A stretch of DNA of 64,000 bases, taken from assembly GCF_002283365.1 (NCBI RefSeq), contig NZ_MQWD01000001.1, positions 4,286,992 to 4,350,991 of the forward strand, written 5' to 3'. A model generated the notes under the pieces. It was not told where the DNA came from. It did no database searches and saw nothing but the letters and a program-made list of their open reading frames with translations. The stretch is from Rubrivirga marina. GTDB taxonomy: Bacteria; Bacteroidota; Rhodothermia; Rhodothermales; Rubricoccaceae. Of this stretch, positions 20,754 to 29,834 are shown one piece after another. Made by a program: the position numbers and the translations under genes. Positions within the stretch are counted from its first letter, which is position 1. Every line of letters begins with the position of its first letter.

Positions 20754-21023
20754 CTATCGCGGCGGAGGTTCCGGGGGGCCGCCGTCTGGCGACAGGCCCA
20801 TTTCAGACGCGGGACGCGGACCGCGCGCCGCCGGCAGCACAGCGGCGAGGCCGCCGAGGCGGGCGGCCTCGTTCTCCTCCTCGGCCTCCTCAGACGCGGG
20901 CGGCGGCTCCACAGGGAGCGTCGACTCGTGCGTCTCCGTCGGCGCCGGGACCGCCCACGCCGCCTCTACACCGCCCACAACGGCGACGGCAATCAGGGAA
21001 AGGAGGAAGATCCAGCGCGGCAT
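20754..21023 (-). CDS. Small exported proline/glutamate-rich protein
   Basis: 89 residues. MPRWIFLLSLIAVAVVGGVEAAWA is a convincing signal peptide or N-terminal anchor, followed by a low-complexity tail rich in Pro, Glu and Ala with no fold visible. No family was recognised. It is divergent from the M14 peptidase and 116 bases upstream of the carbonic anhydrase gene on the same strand. Moderate doubt remains because the tail has no conserved feature. Confidence 0.5.
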   Translation of the reverse strand: MPRWIFLLSLIAVAVVGGVEAAWAVPAPTETHESTLPVEPPPASEEAEEENEAARLGGLAAVLPAARGPRPASEMGLSPDGGPPEPPPR

Positions 21024-21124
21024 GCGGCCTGGTAGTCGTTCCGACGACTATCGTTCCCCCCGCCGCCCCATTCCCCGTTCCTTAACGAATAGCGGGACGG
21101 CCGCCGGCCGCTCCCAACCGGCGA

Positions 21125-21132
21125 TAGGTTCC
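21125..21132 (+). promoter_or_regulatory. putative -7/-10 box (TAGGTTCC) for the M14 peptidase
   Basis: TAGGTTCC ends 19 bases before the ATG at 21152, followed by a C-rich leader. Confidence 0.4.
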
Positions 21133-21151
21133 GTCTGATTCCCCCCGACCG

Positions 21152-23683
21152 ATGCGCCGACTCCGTCCCGCCCTCCTCGCCCTCCTCGCCTCGGCCGCCG
21201 CGTGGGCGCAGCCCCAGGTCCCGCTCGCCATCGACTACGCCATCGACGGCACCGCATCCTACGACCCGGCCGTGCCGACACCGCGGGACGTGCTCGGCTA
21301 CACCATCGGCGAGCGACACACGCGGCCCGAGGAGGTCGTCCGCTACGTCGAGGCCGTGGCCGCCGCCTCGCCGCGGGTGACCGCCGGCTTCCACGGCACG
21401 ACGTACGAAGGGCGGCGGCTCGTCCACGCCGTCGTCACGAGCCCGGCGAACCACGGACGGCTCGAACAGATCCGCGTGCAGAACGTGGCCCTCAGCGAGG
21501 AGCCCGACACCATAAGTGACGCCCAACTCGCCGAGATGCCCGTCGTCGTGTTCCAGGGCTACTCGGTCCACGGCAACGAGGCGTCGGGGACCGAGGCCGC
21601 GCTCGTGTGGCTCTACCACCTCGCCGCCGCGCAGGGTGACGAGATCGACCGCCAGTTGGAGGAGGCCGTCGTCCTCCTCGTCCCGATGCTCAACCCCGAC
21701 GGGCGCGACCGGTTCGTCGACTGGGTCAACGGCTACCGCGGCGCGACGCCCGTGGCCGACGCGCGCGACCGCGAGCACCGCGAGGCCTGGCCCTACGGCC
21801 GGACGAACCACTACCTCTTCGACGTCAACCGGGACTGGCTCCCGACGGAGCTCAAGGAGAGCCGGGGGCGGATGGCGTGGTGGCACGCGTGGCGCCCGCA
21901 GGTCACGACCGACCACCACGAGATGGGCCCCGAGGCCACCTTCTTCTTCCAGCCGGGCATCCCCTCCCGGAACAACCCGAACACGCCCGAGGCCACGTTC
22001 GAGCTCACGGGCGACATCGCGGCCTACCACGCGGCCGAGCTCGACCGGATCGGGAGCCTCTACTACTCGGAGGAAAGCTTCGACGACTTCTACTACGGCA
22101 AGGGCTCGACGTACCCCGACATCAACGGCGGCGTGGGGATCCTCTTCGAGCAGGCGTCGAGCCGCGCGCTCCTCCGCGACACCGACGAGAACGGACGGCT
22201 CGACTACGCCTTCACCGTCCGCAACCAGGTCGCGACATCGGTCTCGACGCTCCGAGCGGCCGTGGCCCTCCGCGAGCGGCTCCTCCGCCACATGCGCGAC
22301 TTCTACGCCGCGTCGCGCGACGGCGCCTACGTCATCGACCTCAGCACGCGGCGGACGCGCGGGCAGGCGCTCGCCCAGACGCTGGCCCGGAGCCGCGTCC
22401 GCCTCTACGAGTTGGCGGAGGACGTGCGGGCGGGGAGGCGGACCTTCCGGGCCGGCGAGGCGCTCGTGGTCCCGCTCGCCCAGCCGCAGGGCCGGCTCGT
22501 GCAGGCCTCGATGGAGCGCGTGCGGACGTTCACCGACAGCCTCTTCTACGACGTCTCGGCCTGGACCTTCCCCCTCGCCTACGGCGCCGAGGCGGCCCGC
22601 CTCGATCGGGCTCCGGGCATGGGGGCGCAGGTCGACCCCGCCTTCGACGGCGGCCGGCTCGTCGGCGGCCGGGCTGACGTGGCGTACGCCATCCGGTGGG
22701 ACCGGTACTTCGCGCCGCGCGCGCTCCGGCGGCTCCAGGCGGCCGGCGCGCGCGTCCGCCTCGCCCAGTCGCCCTTCGAGGCGCAGGCCGGCGGCGCCCG
22801 CCAGTCGTTCGACCGCGGGACGCTCGTCGTGCCCGTCCGCCAGGGCGGCGTCGACGCCGAGGCGGTCCACGCGGCCGTCGAGGTGGCGGTGGCGGAGGAC
22901 CACGTCGAGGCGTTCGCGCTCGACTCGGGCCTCACGCCGTCGGGCGCCGACCTCGGCAGCCGCGGGTGGCCGGTGCTCCAGGCGCCCCGCGTCGCGCTCC
23001 TGGCCGGCGACGGCGCGAGCCCCTACGGCGTCGGCGAGGTGTGGCACCTCCTGAGCGAGCGGTTCGGCGAGGGCGTCTCGCTCCTCGACCCCGCCTCGCT
23101 CCCGGCCCTCGACGGCTACACCACGCTCGTCGTGGCCGACGGCGGGTACGGCTCGCTCGACTCCCTCGCGGTCGCGCGCGTTCGTGAGTGGGTGCGCGGG
23201 GGCGGCGTGCTCGTCGGGATCGAGGGCGGCGCGCGGTGGGCGGCCCGCGCGGGCCTCCTCGACGCCCCGCTCCGCGAGACGGCAACCGACTCGACCGCCT
23301 ACGCCTACGCCGACCGCGACGCGGCGCGCGGGGCGCAGGCCCTCGGCGGGAGCATCCTCGACCTCCGGCTCGACCCGACGCACCCGCTGGCGTACGGCTA
23401 CGGCGATCAGGTCGCCGTCTTCAAGTCCGGCACCGCCCTCTTCGAGCCGGCCGCGCCGGGCTCGGGCACCGACGTGGGCCGCTACGCCGACGCCGAGCCG
23501 GTCCTCAGCGGGTACGCCTCCGAAGAGACCGAGGCGCGCCTGGCCGGCGCGTCGGCGCTCAAGGCCGGCCGCCTCGGCGCGGGCCGCGTGGTCCTCATGG
23601 ACTTCGACCCGGCGTTCCGCGCGTTCTGGTGGGGCACCGACGGGCTCCTCCTCAACGCGGTCTACCTCGGCGCGACGTTCTAG
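21152..23683 (+). CDS. M14-family zinc carboxypeptidase, secreted
   Basis: 843 residues with a signal peptide (MRRLRPALLALLASAAAWA). The M14 domain spans about 45-380: GYSVHGNEASGTEAALVWLYH carries the zinc-binding HxxE (HGNE), VLLVPMLNPDGRDRFVDW follows, and NRDWLPTELKESR and TTDHHEMGPEATFFFQP are typical of the large bacterial M14 subgroup. The C-terminal half has a class-I-amidotransferase-like region (VALLAGDGASPYGVGEVWHLL; REWVRGGGVLVGIEGGARW) that usually accompanies it. It probably degrades peptides outside the cytoplasm for nutrition. The stop codon overlaps the convergent gene in CTAG. Confidence 0.9.
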   Translation: MRRLRPALLALLASAAAWAQPQVPLAIDYAIDGTASYDPAVPTPRDVLGYTIGERHTRPEEVVRYVEAVAAASPRVTAGFHGTTYEGRRLVHAVVTSPANHGRLEQIRVQNVALSEEPDTISDAQLAEMPVVVFQGYSVHGNEASGTEAALVWLYHLAAAQGDEIDRQLEEAVVLLVPMLNPDGRDRFVDWVNGYRGATPVADARDREHREAWPYGRTNHYLFDVNRDWLPTELKESRGRMAWWHAWRPQVTTDHHEMGPEATFFFQPGIPSRNNPNTPEATFELTGDIAAYHAAELDRIGSLYYSEESFDDFYYGKGSTYPDINGGVGILFEQASSRALLRDTDENGRLDYAFTVRNQVATSVSTLRAAVALRERLLRHMRDFYAASRDGAYVIDLSTRRTRGQALAQTLARSRVRLYELAEDVRAGRRTFRAGEALVVPLAQPQGRLVQASMERVRTFTDSLFYDVSAWTFPLAYGAEAARLDRAPGMGAQVDPAFDGGRLVGGRADVAYAIRWDRYFAPRALRRLQAAGARVRLAQSPFEAQAGGARQSFDRGTLVVPVRQGGVDAEAVHAAVEVAVAEDHVEAFALDSGLTPSGADLGSRGWPVLQAPRVALLAGDGASPYGVGEVWHLLSERFGEGVSLLDPASLPALDGYTTLVVADGGYGSLDSLAVARVREWVRGGGVLVGIEGGARWAARAGLLDAPLRETATDSTAYAYADRDAARGAQALGGSILDLRLDPTHPLAYGYGDQVAVFKSGTALFEPAAPGSGTDVGRYADAEPVLSGYASEETEARLAGASALKAGRLGAGRVVLMDFDPAFRAFWWGTDGLLLNAVYLGATF

Positions 23684-24183
23684 GCTGCGCCGATGAACAC
23701 GGCCAGCGCGACGCCGAGGACGGCCAGGAACGCCGCGACGAGGAGGACCACGAGCCGCGCCGCGCGCGGAGCCTCCGTCCCAGACAGGGCGGTCGGCGCC
23801 TCCGGTCCGCCCGACAATTCGACCTCGTCGACGGTCACAGCGCCGGTCGTGCGGTAGACCTCGCCGAGCGTCCGGAGCGTCTCGTAGGCCACGCGCTGCC
23901 GGTCCGCCCGCGTGGGCGTGTCGGGCCAGGACCTCCCCCAGAGGGCGTTGCCGTAGCGCTCCCACCCCCGCTCTCGGAGGGCGGCCTGCTGGGCGAACGA
24001 GAGCTGACTCGACGGCTCCGGCCCGGCCGTCCCGACGATCTCCGCCTCAAGCCCCGCCTCGCCGCTCGCCCCGATCTCAACGTGGAGGTCCTCCTCCCCC
24101 TCGACCTTGACGACGACGAAGCTGTCGCCGCGGTGGGCGGAGATCGCGTCGAGCGCGTCCAGGAGTTCGTCGAGCTCGGACAT
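23680..24183 (-). CDS. TY-Chap-like N-terminal domain protein with C-terminal membrane anchor
   Basis: 167 residues. The N-terminal half (SFVVVKVEGEEDLHVEIG, then LSFAQQAALRERGWERYG) resembles the small domain called TY-Chap N-terminal or YbjN-like in other bacteria, and a single C-terminal helix (LVVLLVAAFLAVLGVALAVFIG) would leave it tail-anchored. Function unknown. The stop overlaps the stop of the convergent peptidase. It lies 12 bases after the 115-residue gene, so these two form a pair downstream of the SbcC-like gene. The domain match is by eye only. Confidence 0.6.
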   Translation of the reverse strand: MSELDELLDALDAISAHRGDSFVVVKVEGEEDLHVEIGASGEAGLEAEIVGTAGPEPSSQLSFAQQAALRERGWERYGNALWGRSWPDTPTRADRQRVAYETLRTLGEVYRTTGAVTVDEVELSGGPEAPTALSGTEAPRAARLVVLLVAAFLAVLGVALAVFIGAA

Positions 24184-24195
24184 GGGCGGGTGGAG

Positions 24196-24543
24196 CTAGT
24201 CGCCGATGGGCGGGAGTCCTCCGGCCCCATCCCCGCCGCCGACCGGCGCCTCGTCGACGTAGTCGAGGAGGCGGAGCGGCGGCTCGCGGAGGCCCTCCTC
24301 CATCCGCTGGAGCTCGTCGAGCACGTCGGCGGCGTCGTCGCCGCAGGGACGCGCGGCGGCCTGGGCGATGCCGAGGATGCCCTCCCGCTTGTCGTAGTAC
24401 GTCTCGTGGACGAAGCACGACCCGTCGGGGTGGACGACGAGGCGGTACCCCCAGAACGCGATGGCCGCGAGCCCCTCGGAGGAGGCGACGGTCGTCGTGG
24501 TGAGGTCAAACCCGCAGGGCGGGGTAAAAACGTTGCGGAGCAT
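24196..24543 (-). CDS. Hypothetical protein, 115 residues
   Basis: Reads MLRNVFTPPCGFDLTTTTVA, then AFWGYRLVVHPDGSCFVHETY, which looks like a beta-rich segment, and an acidic helical C-terminus (DAADVLDELQRMEEGLREPP). No family was recognised. ATG 24543 was preferred to an upstream ATG because the extension is only Pro-rich. It lies 56 bases after the SbcC-like gene and 12 bases before the TY-Chap-like gene on the same strand, so all three may be one transcript. Confidence 0.6.
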   Translation of the reverse strand: MLRNVFTPPCGFDLTTTTVASSEGLAAIAFWGYRLVVHPDGSCFVHETYYDKREGILGIAQAAARPCGDDAADVLDELQRMEEGLREPPLRLLDYVDEAPVGGGDGAGGLPPIGD

Positions 24544-24599
24544 CAGAGGGGGAGCCGGGGCCCACAAGGTCGGTCATCCGAGCCCTCCGCGCTCGCGGG

Positions 24600-27500
24600 C
24601 TACGCCGCGACGGCCTCGGCCCGCTGGCGGACGCGTGCGAGGACGCCCAGCGCGTCGTCGAGCGCCCCGGGTGGGCCCGCCTCGGCGACGCGGCGGCGGA
24701 CCTCGTCGTCGGAGAGCCGGTCGTCGGGCGAGAGGTAGCCCTCGTCGAGGAGGTACGCTTCGAGGCGCTCGGCCTGGCGGCTCTGGAAGCGCGCGAGGTC
24801 GCCGCGGTGGAGGCAGTCGACGAGTCGCTCGGCGTCGCCCTCGAGGTCGCCACAGAGGGACCAGACCTCGTCGATGAACGCCTCGGTGACGGCCCCCGAC
24901 GCCTCCAGCACGTCGCGGTCAACGCGCCGGCCGCGACCCTGGCGCCACGCCCGCTGCCACGCCGCGACGGCCTCGGCCCGGCGCTCGGCCCGATCGAACG
25001 CGACGGGGATCGGCTTGCCTCGTTCGGCGGCGGCGCGGAGCTGGCCCCACGTCGCGTAGCCGCGGCGGAGGAGGGCCTCGACGTCGTCGGGGTCGTCGAG
25101 GAGGTACCACACGTGGAGCGCGTCGGGGGCGTCCCAGCCGCTCCAGGGCGGGACGCCGGCCGCGTCGGCGTAGGCGTCCATCGTGAGTCCGCCGGCCTCG
25201 GGGACCCGGCGCGTGGTCTCGGCCGTCGGCGTCGCCTCTAGGTCGATGGCGACGAGGGCCGACGCGTCGGGGAGGCCGATGAATCGGCAGTCGACATCGG
25301 GGTGCTCGTCCGACAGCCGGCGCCACTTGGCGACCTCCTCGGCCTGCGCCGTGAAGTAGAACACCTGGCGCCCCTGTCGGCACAGCCGGAGGACGGCCGC
25401 GACGATGGCCCCGGCCCGCTCGTCGTCGGAGTTGGCGAGCGCCTCGTCCAACAGAAGCGGGAGCCGGACGCCGACCTCCTGCTGCTCGGCGAAGGCGAGG
25501 CGGACGGCCAGCAGGAGCTGGAGCCGCGTGCCCGATGAGAGCTCGTCGAGCCCGTAGGCCCGGCCCCGCGTCGCGTCGAAGGCGCGGAACGTGCCCTCCT
25601 CGAACTCGAGGCGGAACCGGTCGTCGGTGATGTCGGCCAGGACCTCGCGAGCGCGCTTGAACACCTGCGGGAGGTGCTGGTCGCGCGTCTCCTCGGCCAC
25701 GAACTCAGCGAGCGCGTGGCCCACGAGCGCGTCGGCCTGCTCGTCGTAGACGGCTTCGAGGGTGTCGAGGGCGCGGGCGTGCTCGGCCTGCGCCGAGGCG
25801 AGCTGGTTGCCCCGGCGGGCCTCGCCCACGAGCGTCTGGATGGCCGCCTTCTCTTCAAGCCACTCGTCTCGGCGGGCGGCGCGCGACTCGGCGGCGCTGC
25901 GGGCCTCGGCGAGCGCCGCGCGGTCGAGCCCGGCGGCCTCGTCGTCGTACCGGCCGTGGGCCCGGGCCCGGGCCGACGCCTCCTCGGCGAGCGCGTGGGC
26001 GCGCGACGCCTCCTCGACGGCGGCGGTGTAGGCGGGCAGGTCGGCGCAGAGCGCGGTGACCTCGACGGCCGCGGGCTCCTCCAGCCCGAGCCGGGCCAAG
26101 TGCGCGTCGCGGGCGGCCGTGGCCTCTTCCAGCGCCTCCGTCGCCACGCCGACCGCGTCGTCGAGGCGGGCGACCTCGGCGCGGAGCCGGTCCCGCTCGT
26201 CGGCCTCCCGCGTCACGCGGGCGACGTTGCCGGCCGCGGTCGCGGCGTCCGTCGCGGGCTCCACCGGGACGCCGTCGAGCACGTGGTTGAACAGGTCGAG
26301 CGCGGTCAGGAGCGCGCCGTGCGCCCGGTCGCGGAGGGCGTCGGCGACGCCGAGGTCGCGGGCGGCCTCCTGCCACGCGAGGACGTTCCGGGCGAGGAGG
26401 TGGAGCCCCTCGGGCGTCTCCGGCACGTCGCACCCGAGCCGGTCGCTGAGGTCGGCCGCCTCGGCGTCGAGCTCGGCGCGGGCGGCCTCGGTGGCCACGA
26501 GCGTCCGCTCGATCTCGTCGACGGCGTCTTTCCAGAGCAGGCGCTCCTTCTGATCGAGGAGCTGGCGCTCGATCTCGTCGAGGCGCTTCTGGACCGTCGG
26601 GATCGACCACGAGGTCGGGCCGGGAACGGGCAGGGCCTCGAACGCCTGCCGGGCCTGGGCCGCCGGGTGCTCCGTCGCCTCGGCCGTCCGCCCCAGCAGG
26701 ACCGCGACGACGGCGAGGGCGGCGGCGCCGAGGAGCAGCCAGAACGCGCCGGGGGAGAGCAGAACGCCAAGCGCGACGGCGACGACGGCGAGCACGGCCG
26801 CGGCGATCCACACGGGCAGCGCGGGGAGGCCCGTCGGCTGGGCCTCGACATCGGACGTCCGCGCGAGCCAGCGGCGGAGGAGGTCGGCGGCGCGCGCGAG
26901 GTCGTCGCCCTCGTGGAAGCGGACGGCGTTGAGGCGGCCCTTCGCGGCGAGCCGCTTGCCCTCGAGCTCCTCGACGCGCCCGCGGAGGCGGCCGGCGCGC
27001 TGGGCGAACGCGGCGACGTCGCCGAGGGCGGAGATGTCGACGTGGGGGGCGGCGTCGATGTGGCCGCCGAGGGCCTCGCGGGCGCGGCGCTCGCGCTCCG
27101 CGGCGGCGGCCCGGCTCGCCTCGGCGTTCTCGAGGGCCCGCGTCGCCACCTCGACCTCCGTCGCGCGCGACCGGAGCTCGGCCTCCTCGGGGAGCGCGAC
27201 GGCGTCCCAGCCGTGGTCGGCGAGGGCCGCGCGGGCGTTGGCGCGGCGGTCCTCGACGTCGGCCCGGCGGCTCTCAGCCTTGCGGACGGCGAGGCCGAGG
27301 TCGTCGTAGCGCTCCTGCGTGTCGGGCGCGACGTGCGCCATCGCCGCGTCGAACTCAGCGACGACGCGGTCGGCGGCCTTGGCGGCCTCGGCGCGGTCGG
27401 CGGCTTCCTCGAGGAGCCGGTAGAGCTCGGCCCGTTCGGCGGCCTCGGTGGCCTCGGCGGCGCGCGTCGCGATCTCGTCGAGGTCGTGCTCGCGGGCGCG

Positions 27501-28031
27501 GAGCGCGTCGAGCTGGTGCTGGCGGGCCTGGACGGCGCGGGCGGCGTCCTCCGCCTCGGCCGTCGCCTTGAGCCGCTGCGTCGGGGCGGATTTGAACCCG
27601 AGCCGGTCGCGGGCCGCGTCGAGGTCGACGCCCCCGGCCGCGTCGCGGCGGACGACGTCGGCGAAGGCGTCGCCGTCGGCCTGCAGGAGGTCGGCGAGCG
27701 AGAACTCGTAGCGGTCGCGGTACGACTTGTCGGGGAGCGGGAGCCGGTCGGCGGGCTGAGCGCCGCGCTGGTAGCGCGCCTCGCCCGCGTCGAAGTCGAC
27801 CCGCCAGTCGTCGCCGCCGAAGTGGAACCGGGCCGAGTACGTCGGCCGCGCGCCGGCGACGGTCTCGGGCCAGAGGACGCCGTGGATGGCGCGCGCCATC
27901 GTCGTCTTGCCCTGCCCGTTCGGCCCGTACACGACGTTGACGCCGGGGCCGAGCTCGGTCGCCGCGAGCCCCGGCTGCGGGTGCCCGTAGAACGTGCGGA
28001 CGGTGAGGGCGGTCAGGTCGAGGCGGTCCAT
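24600..28031 (-). CDS. SbcC/YhaN-like SMC-type ATPase with C-terminal extension
   Basis: 1143-residue AAA ATPase of the SbcC/Rad50/YhaN type, normally partner of an SbcD-like nuclease. Walker A is VVYGPNGQGKTTMARAI near 32-48. Coiled coils fill about 150-370 and 480-800. Two membrane helices (LPVWIAAAVLAVVAVALGV and FWLLLGAAALAVVAVLLG) sit near 405-445, a YhaN hallmark. The ABC signature LSSGTRLQLLLAVRLAF lies near 825, with the Walker B LPLLLDEALANSD after it. The last 240 residues or so (from about DAYADAAGVPPWSGW) go beyond usual YhaN and look like helical repeats. It follows the phosphoesterase gene after a 174-base gap holding a mobile-type inverted repeat. Confidence 0.85.
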   Translation of the reverse strand: MDRLDLTALTVRTFYGHPQPGLAATELGPGVNVVYGPNGQGKTTMARAIHGVLWPETVAGARPTYSARFHFGGDDWRVDFDAGEARYQRGAQPADRLPLPDKSYRDRYEFSLADLLQADGDAFADVVRRDAAGGVDLDAARDRLGFKSAPTQRLKATAEAEDAARAVQARQHQLDALRAREHDLDEIATRAAEATEAAERAELYRLLEEAADRAEAAKAADRVVAEFDAAMAHVAPDTQERYDDLGLAVRKAESRRADVEDRRANARAALADHGWDAVALPEEAELRSRATEVEVATRALENAEASRAAAAERERRAREALGGHIDAAPHVDISALGDVAAFAQRAGRLRGRVEELEGKRLAAKGRLNAVRFHEGDDLARAADLLRRWLARTSDVEAQPTGLPALPVWIAAAVLAVVAVALGVLLSPGAFWLLLGAAALAVVAVLLGRTAEATEHPAAQARQAFEALPVPGPTSWSIPTVQKRLDEIERQLLDQKERLLWKDAVDEIERTLVATEAARAELDAEAADLSDRLGCDVPETPEGLHLLARNVLAWQEAARDLGVADALRDRAHGALLTALDLFNHVLDGVPVEPATDAATAAGNVARVTREADERDRLRAEVARLDDAVGVATEALEEATAARDAHLARLGLEEPAAVEVTALCADLPAYTAAVEEASRAHALAEEASARARAHGRYDDEAAGLDRAALAEARSAAESRAARRDEWLEEKAAIQTLVGEARRGNQLASAQAEHARALDTLEAVYDEQADALVGHALAEFVAEETRDQHLPQVFKRAREVLADITDDRFRLEFEEGTFRAFDATRGRAYGLDELSSGTRLQLLLAVRLAFAEQQEVGVRLPLLLDEALANSDDERAGAIVAAVLRLCRQGRQVFYFTAQAEEVAKWRRLSDEHPDVDCRFIGLPDASALVAIDLEATPTAETTRRVPEAGGLTMDAYADAAGVPPWSGWDAPDALHVWYLLDDPDDVEALLRRGYATWGQLRAAAERGKPIPVAFDRAERRAEAVAAWQRAWRQGRGRRVDRDVLEASGAVTEAFIDEVWSLCGDLEGDAERLVDCLHRGDLARFQSRQAERLEAYLLDEGYLSPDDRLSDDEVRRRVAEAGPPGALDDALGVLARVRQRAEAVAA

Positions 28032-28103
28032 GGGAATGGGGGACGATGGACGGCGAAACGGCTCGGCAGATGGGCCGCGAGAGCGAGCGCAGCGCTCACG
28101 CCC

Positions 28104-28189
28104 GTGTCATCCTGAGCGGAAGTCGCCCGAGCGCGGTGCGCGACGGAGACCCGTCGGCTCCGGGCTGCGCCCTCCGCTCGGGACGACAC
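28104..28189. repeat. mobile-type inverted repeat (GTGTCATCCTGAGC family), copy 1
   Basis: The 86-base element begins GTGTCATCCTGAGCGG and ends CCGCTCGGGACGACAC, so its ends are inverted with a few mismatches. A longer relative lies at 51030-51170. It is non-coding and lies between the phosphoesterase and SbcC-like genes. This end sequence is widespread in intergenic DNA of Bacteroidota and neighbouring phyla (established knowledge, from memory). Confidence 0.7.
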
Positions 28190-28205
28190 GGTAGGTGCGG
28201 GGGGC

Positions 28206-29657
28206 TCATCCCGACGCGTCGGCGACGTCGGTCGGCACGACCTCCTCCGCCTCGGGCAAGGCGCCGGGGCCCTCGGATGCGGCGGGAGGTTCGGGGGCGG
28301 CGGACGGAGGCGCGGCGACAGCGGGCACCGACTCGGCCGGCAGCTCCGCCGAGGCGGGGGCGCTCGCCTCGGACGGGCGCTGCGAGAGGACCTCGTCCAG
28401 CATCCGGTAGGTCTGGCGGCGAAGGCGAAGGGCGGCCTCGGCGGCGAGGTCGGCGTCGAGACGGTCGGAGCGGCCGAGCGGCTCGAAGACGCGCGCCCGG
28501 CGGGCCTGCTGAAGCGCCTCCACGCCGCGGCGAATCAGGGCGAGGTCGCCCTCCGACGGCTCGCCCCGCTCGAGCCGGCCGGCGAGCGCCGCCAGCGTGG
28601 CGACCGGGCCGCTGCCCTCGGCCAGGCCGGCGAGGTCGAGCGCCGGCCGCGCGAGGTCCTCCACGCGGTCGACCACGACGGCCAGCCCGCCGGTCGCCGT
28701 CTCGCCGTCCTCGACCAACTCGGACGCGACCCGCTCGACGGCGCGGTAGGCCGGCGTCCTCCCTTTCAGCGTCAGGCGCACGACCGCACGGCGGACGGCG
28801 GGCGACGCCTCCCGGACCGTCTCGGCGAAGTCGCGGAGGACGCGGGCCGCGCGCTGCCGGATCTCGGTCGCGTCGGCAGCCCCGTCGAGGTCGACCGCGA
28901 GGGCCTCGTAGCGGACCGTCGCGATCGGGATCAGTTCGGCGGAGGCGCGGCCGTCCTCGGTGATCTCGACGAGCCACGCGCCGTGCTCGCCCGGCTCGCC
29001 CGGGTCGAGCGGCTGCGGCGAGCCGGGGTACAGCACGAGGTGGCCGTCGCGCTGCTCCGTCCGCGGCGCGTGGATGTGGCCGAGGAGCCACGCGCTGGCG
29101 CCCGTCGCCCACAGGTCGGCGAGGGCGACCGGAGCGTAGCGGCTGGCCGGCACGTCGAGGTCCCCGTGGAGGACCCCCACGGCCGGCACGTCGCCGAGGT
29201 CCGCCGGCAGCGACTCGAGCGGCGACGTGTGGACGTAGGGGCCGGCGAACGACCAGCCCCACAGCCGGACGACCTCGCGCCCGCCCTTCTCGATCGACGC
29301 CGACTCCCACGTCTCGCCCCGCCCCAGCACGCGGACGCCCTCCCCCACCGCCTCGGCGACCGACCCGAGCACGTCGTGGTCGTGGTTGCCGGCCACCGCC
29401 ACGACCGGCACGCCGGCGTCGACGAGCCGGTGGAGCGCGCGCTCGAGCACGCCGAACGCCTCGAAGTACTTGTTGCTCTGGTCGGCCACGTCGCCCGTCA
29501 GCACGACGGCGTCGACGCGGCGCTCCACCGCCTGGTCGACGAGCGACCGGACGACGGCGTCGAGGGTCAGGGCCGGGTCGCCGGGCGGGACGCGGCTCGG
29601 GTACCGACCGAGGTGGAGGTCGCCGCTGACGAGGAGGCGGGCGCGCGGACCAGGCAT
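28206..29657 (-). CDS. SbcD-like metallophosphoesterase (DNA repair exonuclease family)
   Basis: 483 residues. Calcineurin-like motifs are in order: VSGDLHLGR near 10, VLTGDVADQSN near 50, VAGNHDHDVLG near 90, VLHGDLDVP near 163 and LLGHIHAPRTEQRDG near 192, giving the metal-binding D/H/N/H set of SbcD/YhaO nucleases. The C-terminal 200 residues are helical and end in a low-complexity Ala/Pro/Glu tail. With the SbcC-like ATPase downstream it should form an SbcCD/YhaO-YhaN-like complex that processes DNA ends or hairpins. ATG 29657 follows a C-rich leader. No nuclease capping domain could be confirmed by eye. Confidence 0.85.
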   Translation of the reverse strand: MPGPRARLLVSGDLHLGRYPSRVPPGDPALTLDAVVRSLVDQAVERRVDAVVLTGDVADQSNKYFEAFGVLERALHRLVDAGVPVVAVAGNHDHDVLGSVAEAVGEGVRVLGRGETWESASIEKGGREVVRLWGWSFAGPYVHTSPLESLPADLGDVPAVGVLHGDLDVPASRYAPVALADLWATGASAWLLGHIHAPRTEQRDGHLVLYPGSPQPLDPGEPGEHGAWLVEITEDGRASAELIPIATVRYEALAVDLDGAADATEIRQRAARVLRDFAETVREASPAVRRAVVRLTLKGRTPAYRAVERVASELVEDGETATGGLAVVVDRVEDLARPALDLAGLAEGSGPVATLAALAGRLERGEPSEGDLALIRRGVEALQQARRARVFEPLGRSDRLDADLAAEAALRLRRQTYRMLDEVLSQRPSEASAPASAELPAESVPAVAAPPSAAPEPPAASEGPGALPEAEEVVPTDVADASG

Positions 29658-29803
29658 GGCGTCGGGGGGGACGCCGGAATGTAGGGACCGGCAGGGGTTC
29701 AATGACGAACGAGACCGCGTTTTCCTCTCGCACCGGCTCGGCGCCCGGCGTGGACTCTCCGCGAGACCTCGGCCTCGCCGGATCGCCGTGCGACATCGGG
29801 GGT

Positions 29804-29811
29804 TAGGTTGC
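29804..29811 (+). promoter_or_regulatory. putative -7/-10 box (TAGGTTGC) for the PIG-L gene
   Basis: TAGGTTGC lies 23 bases before the ATG at 29835, in the divergent gap with the SbcD-like gene. Confidence 0.4.
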
Positions 29812-29834
29812 GGAAACGACGCTCCGAACGCCCG

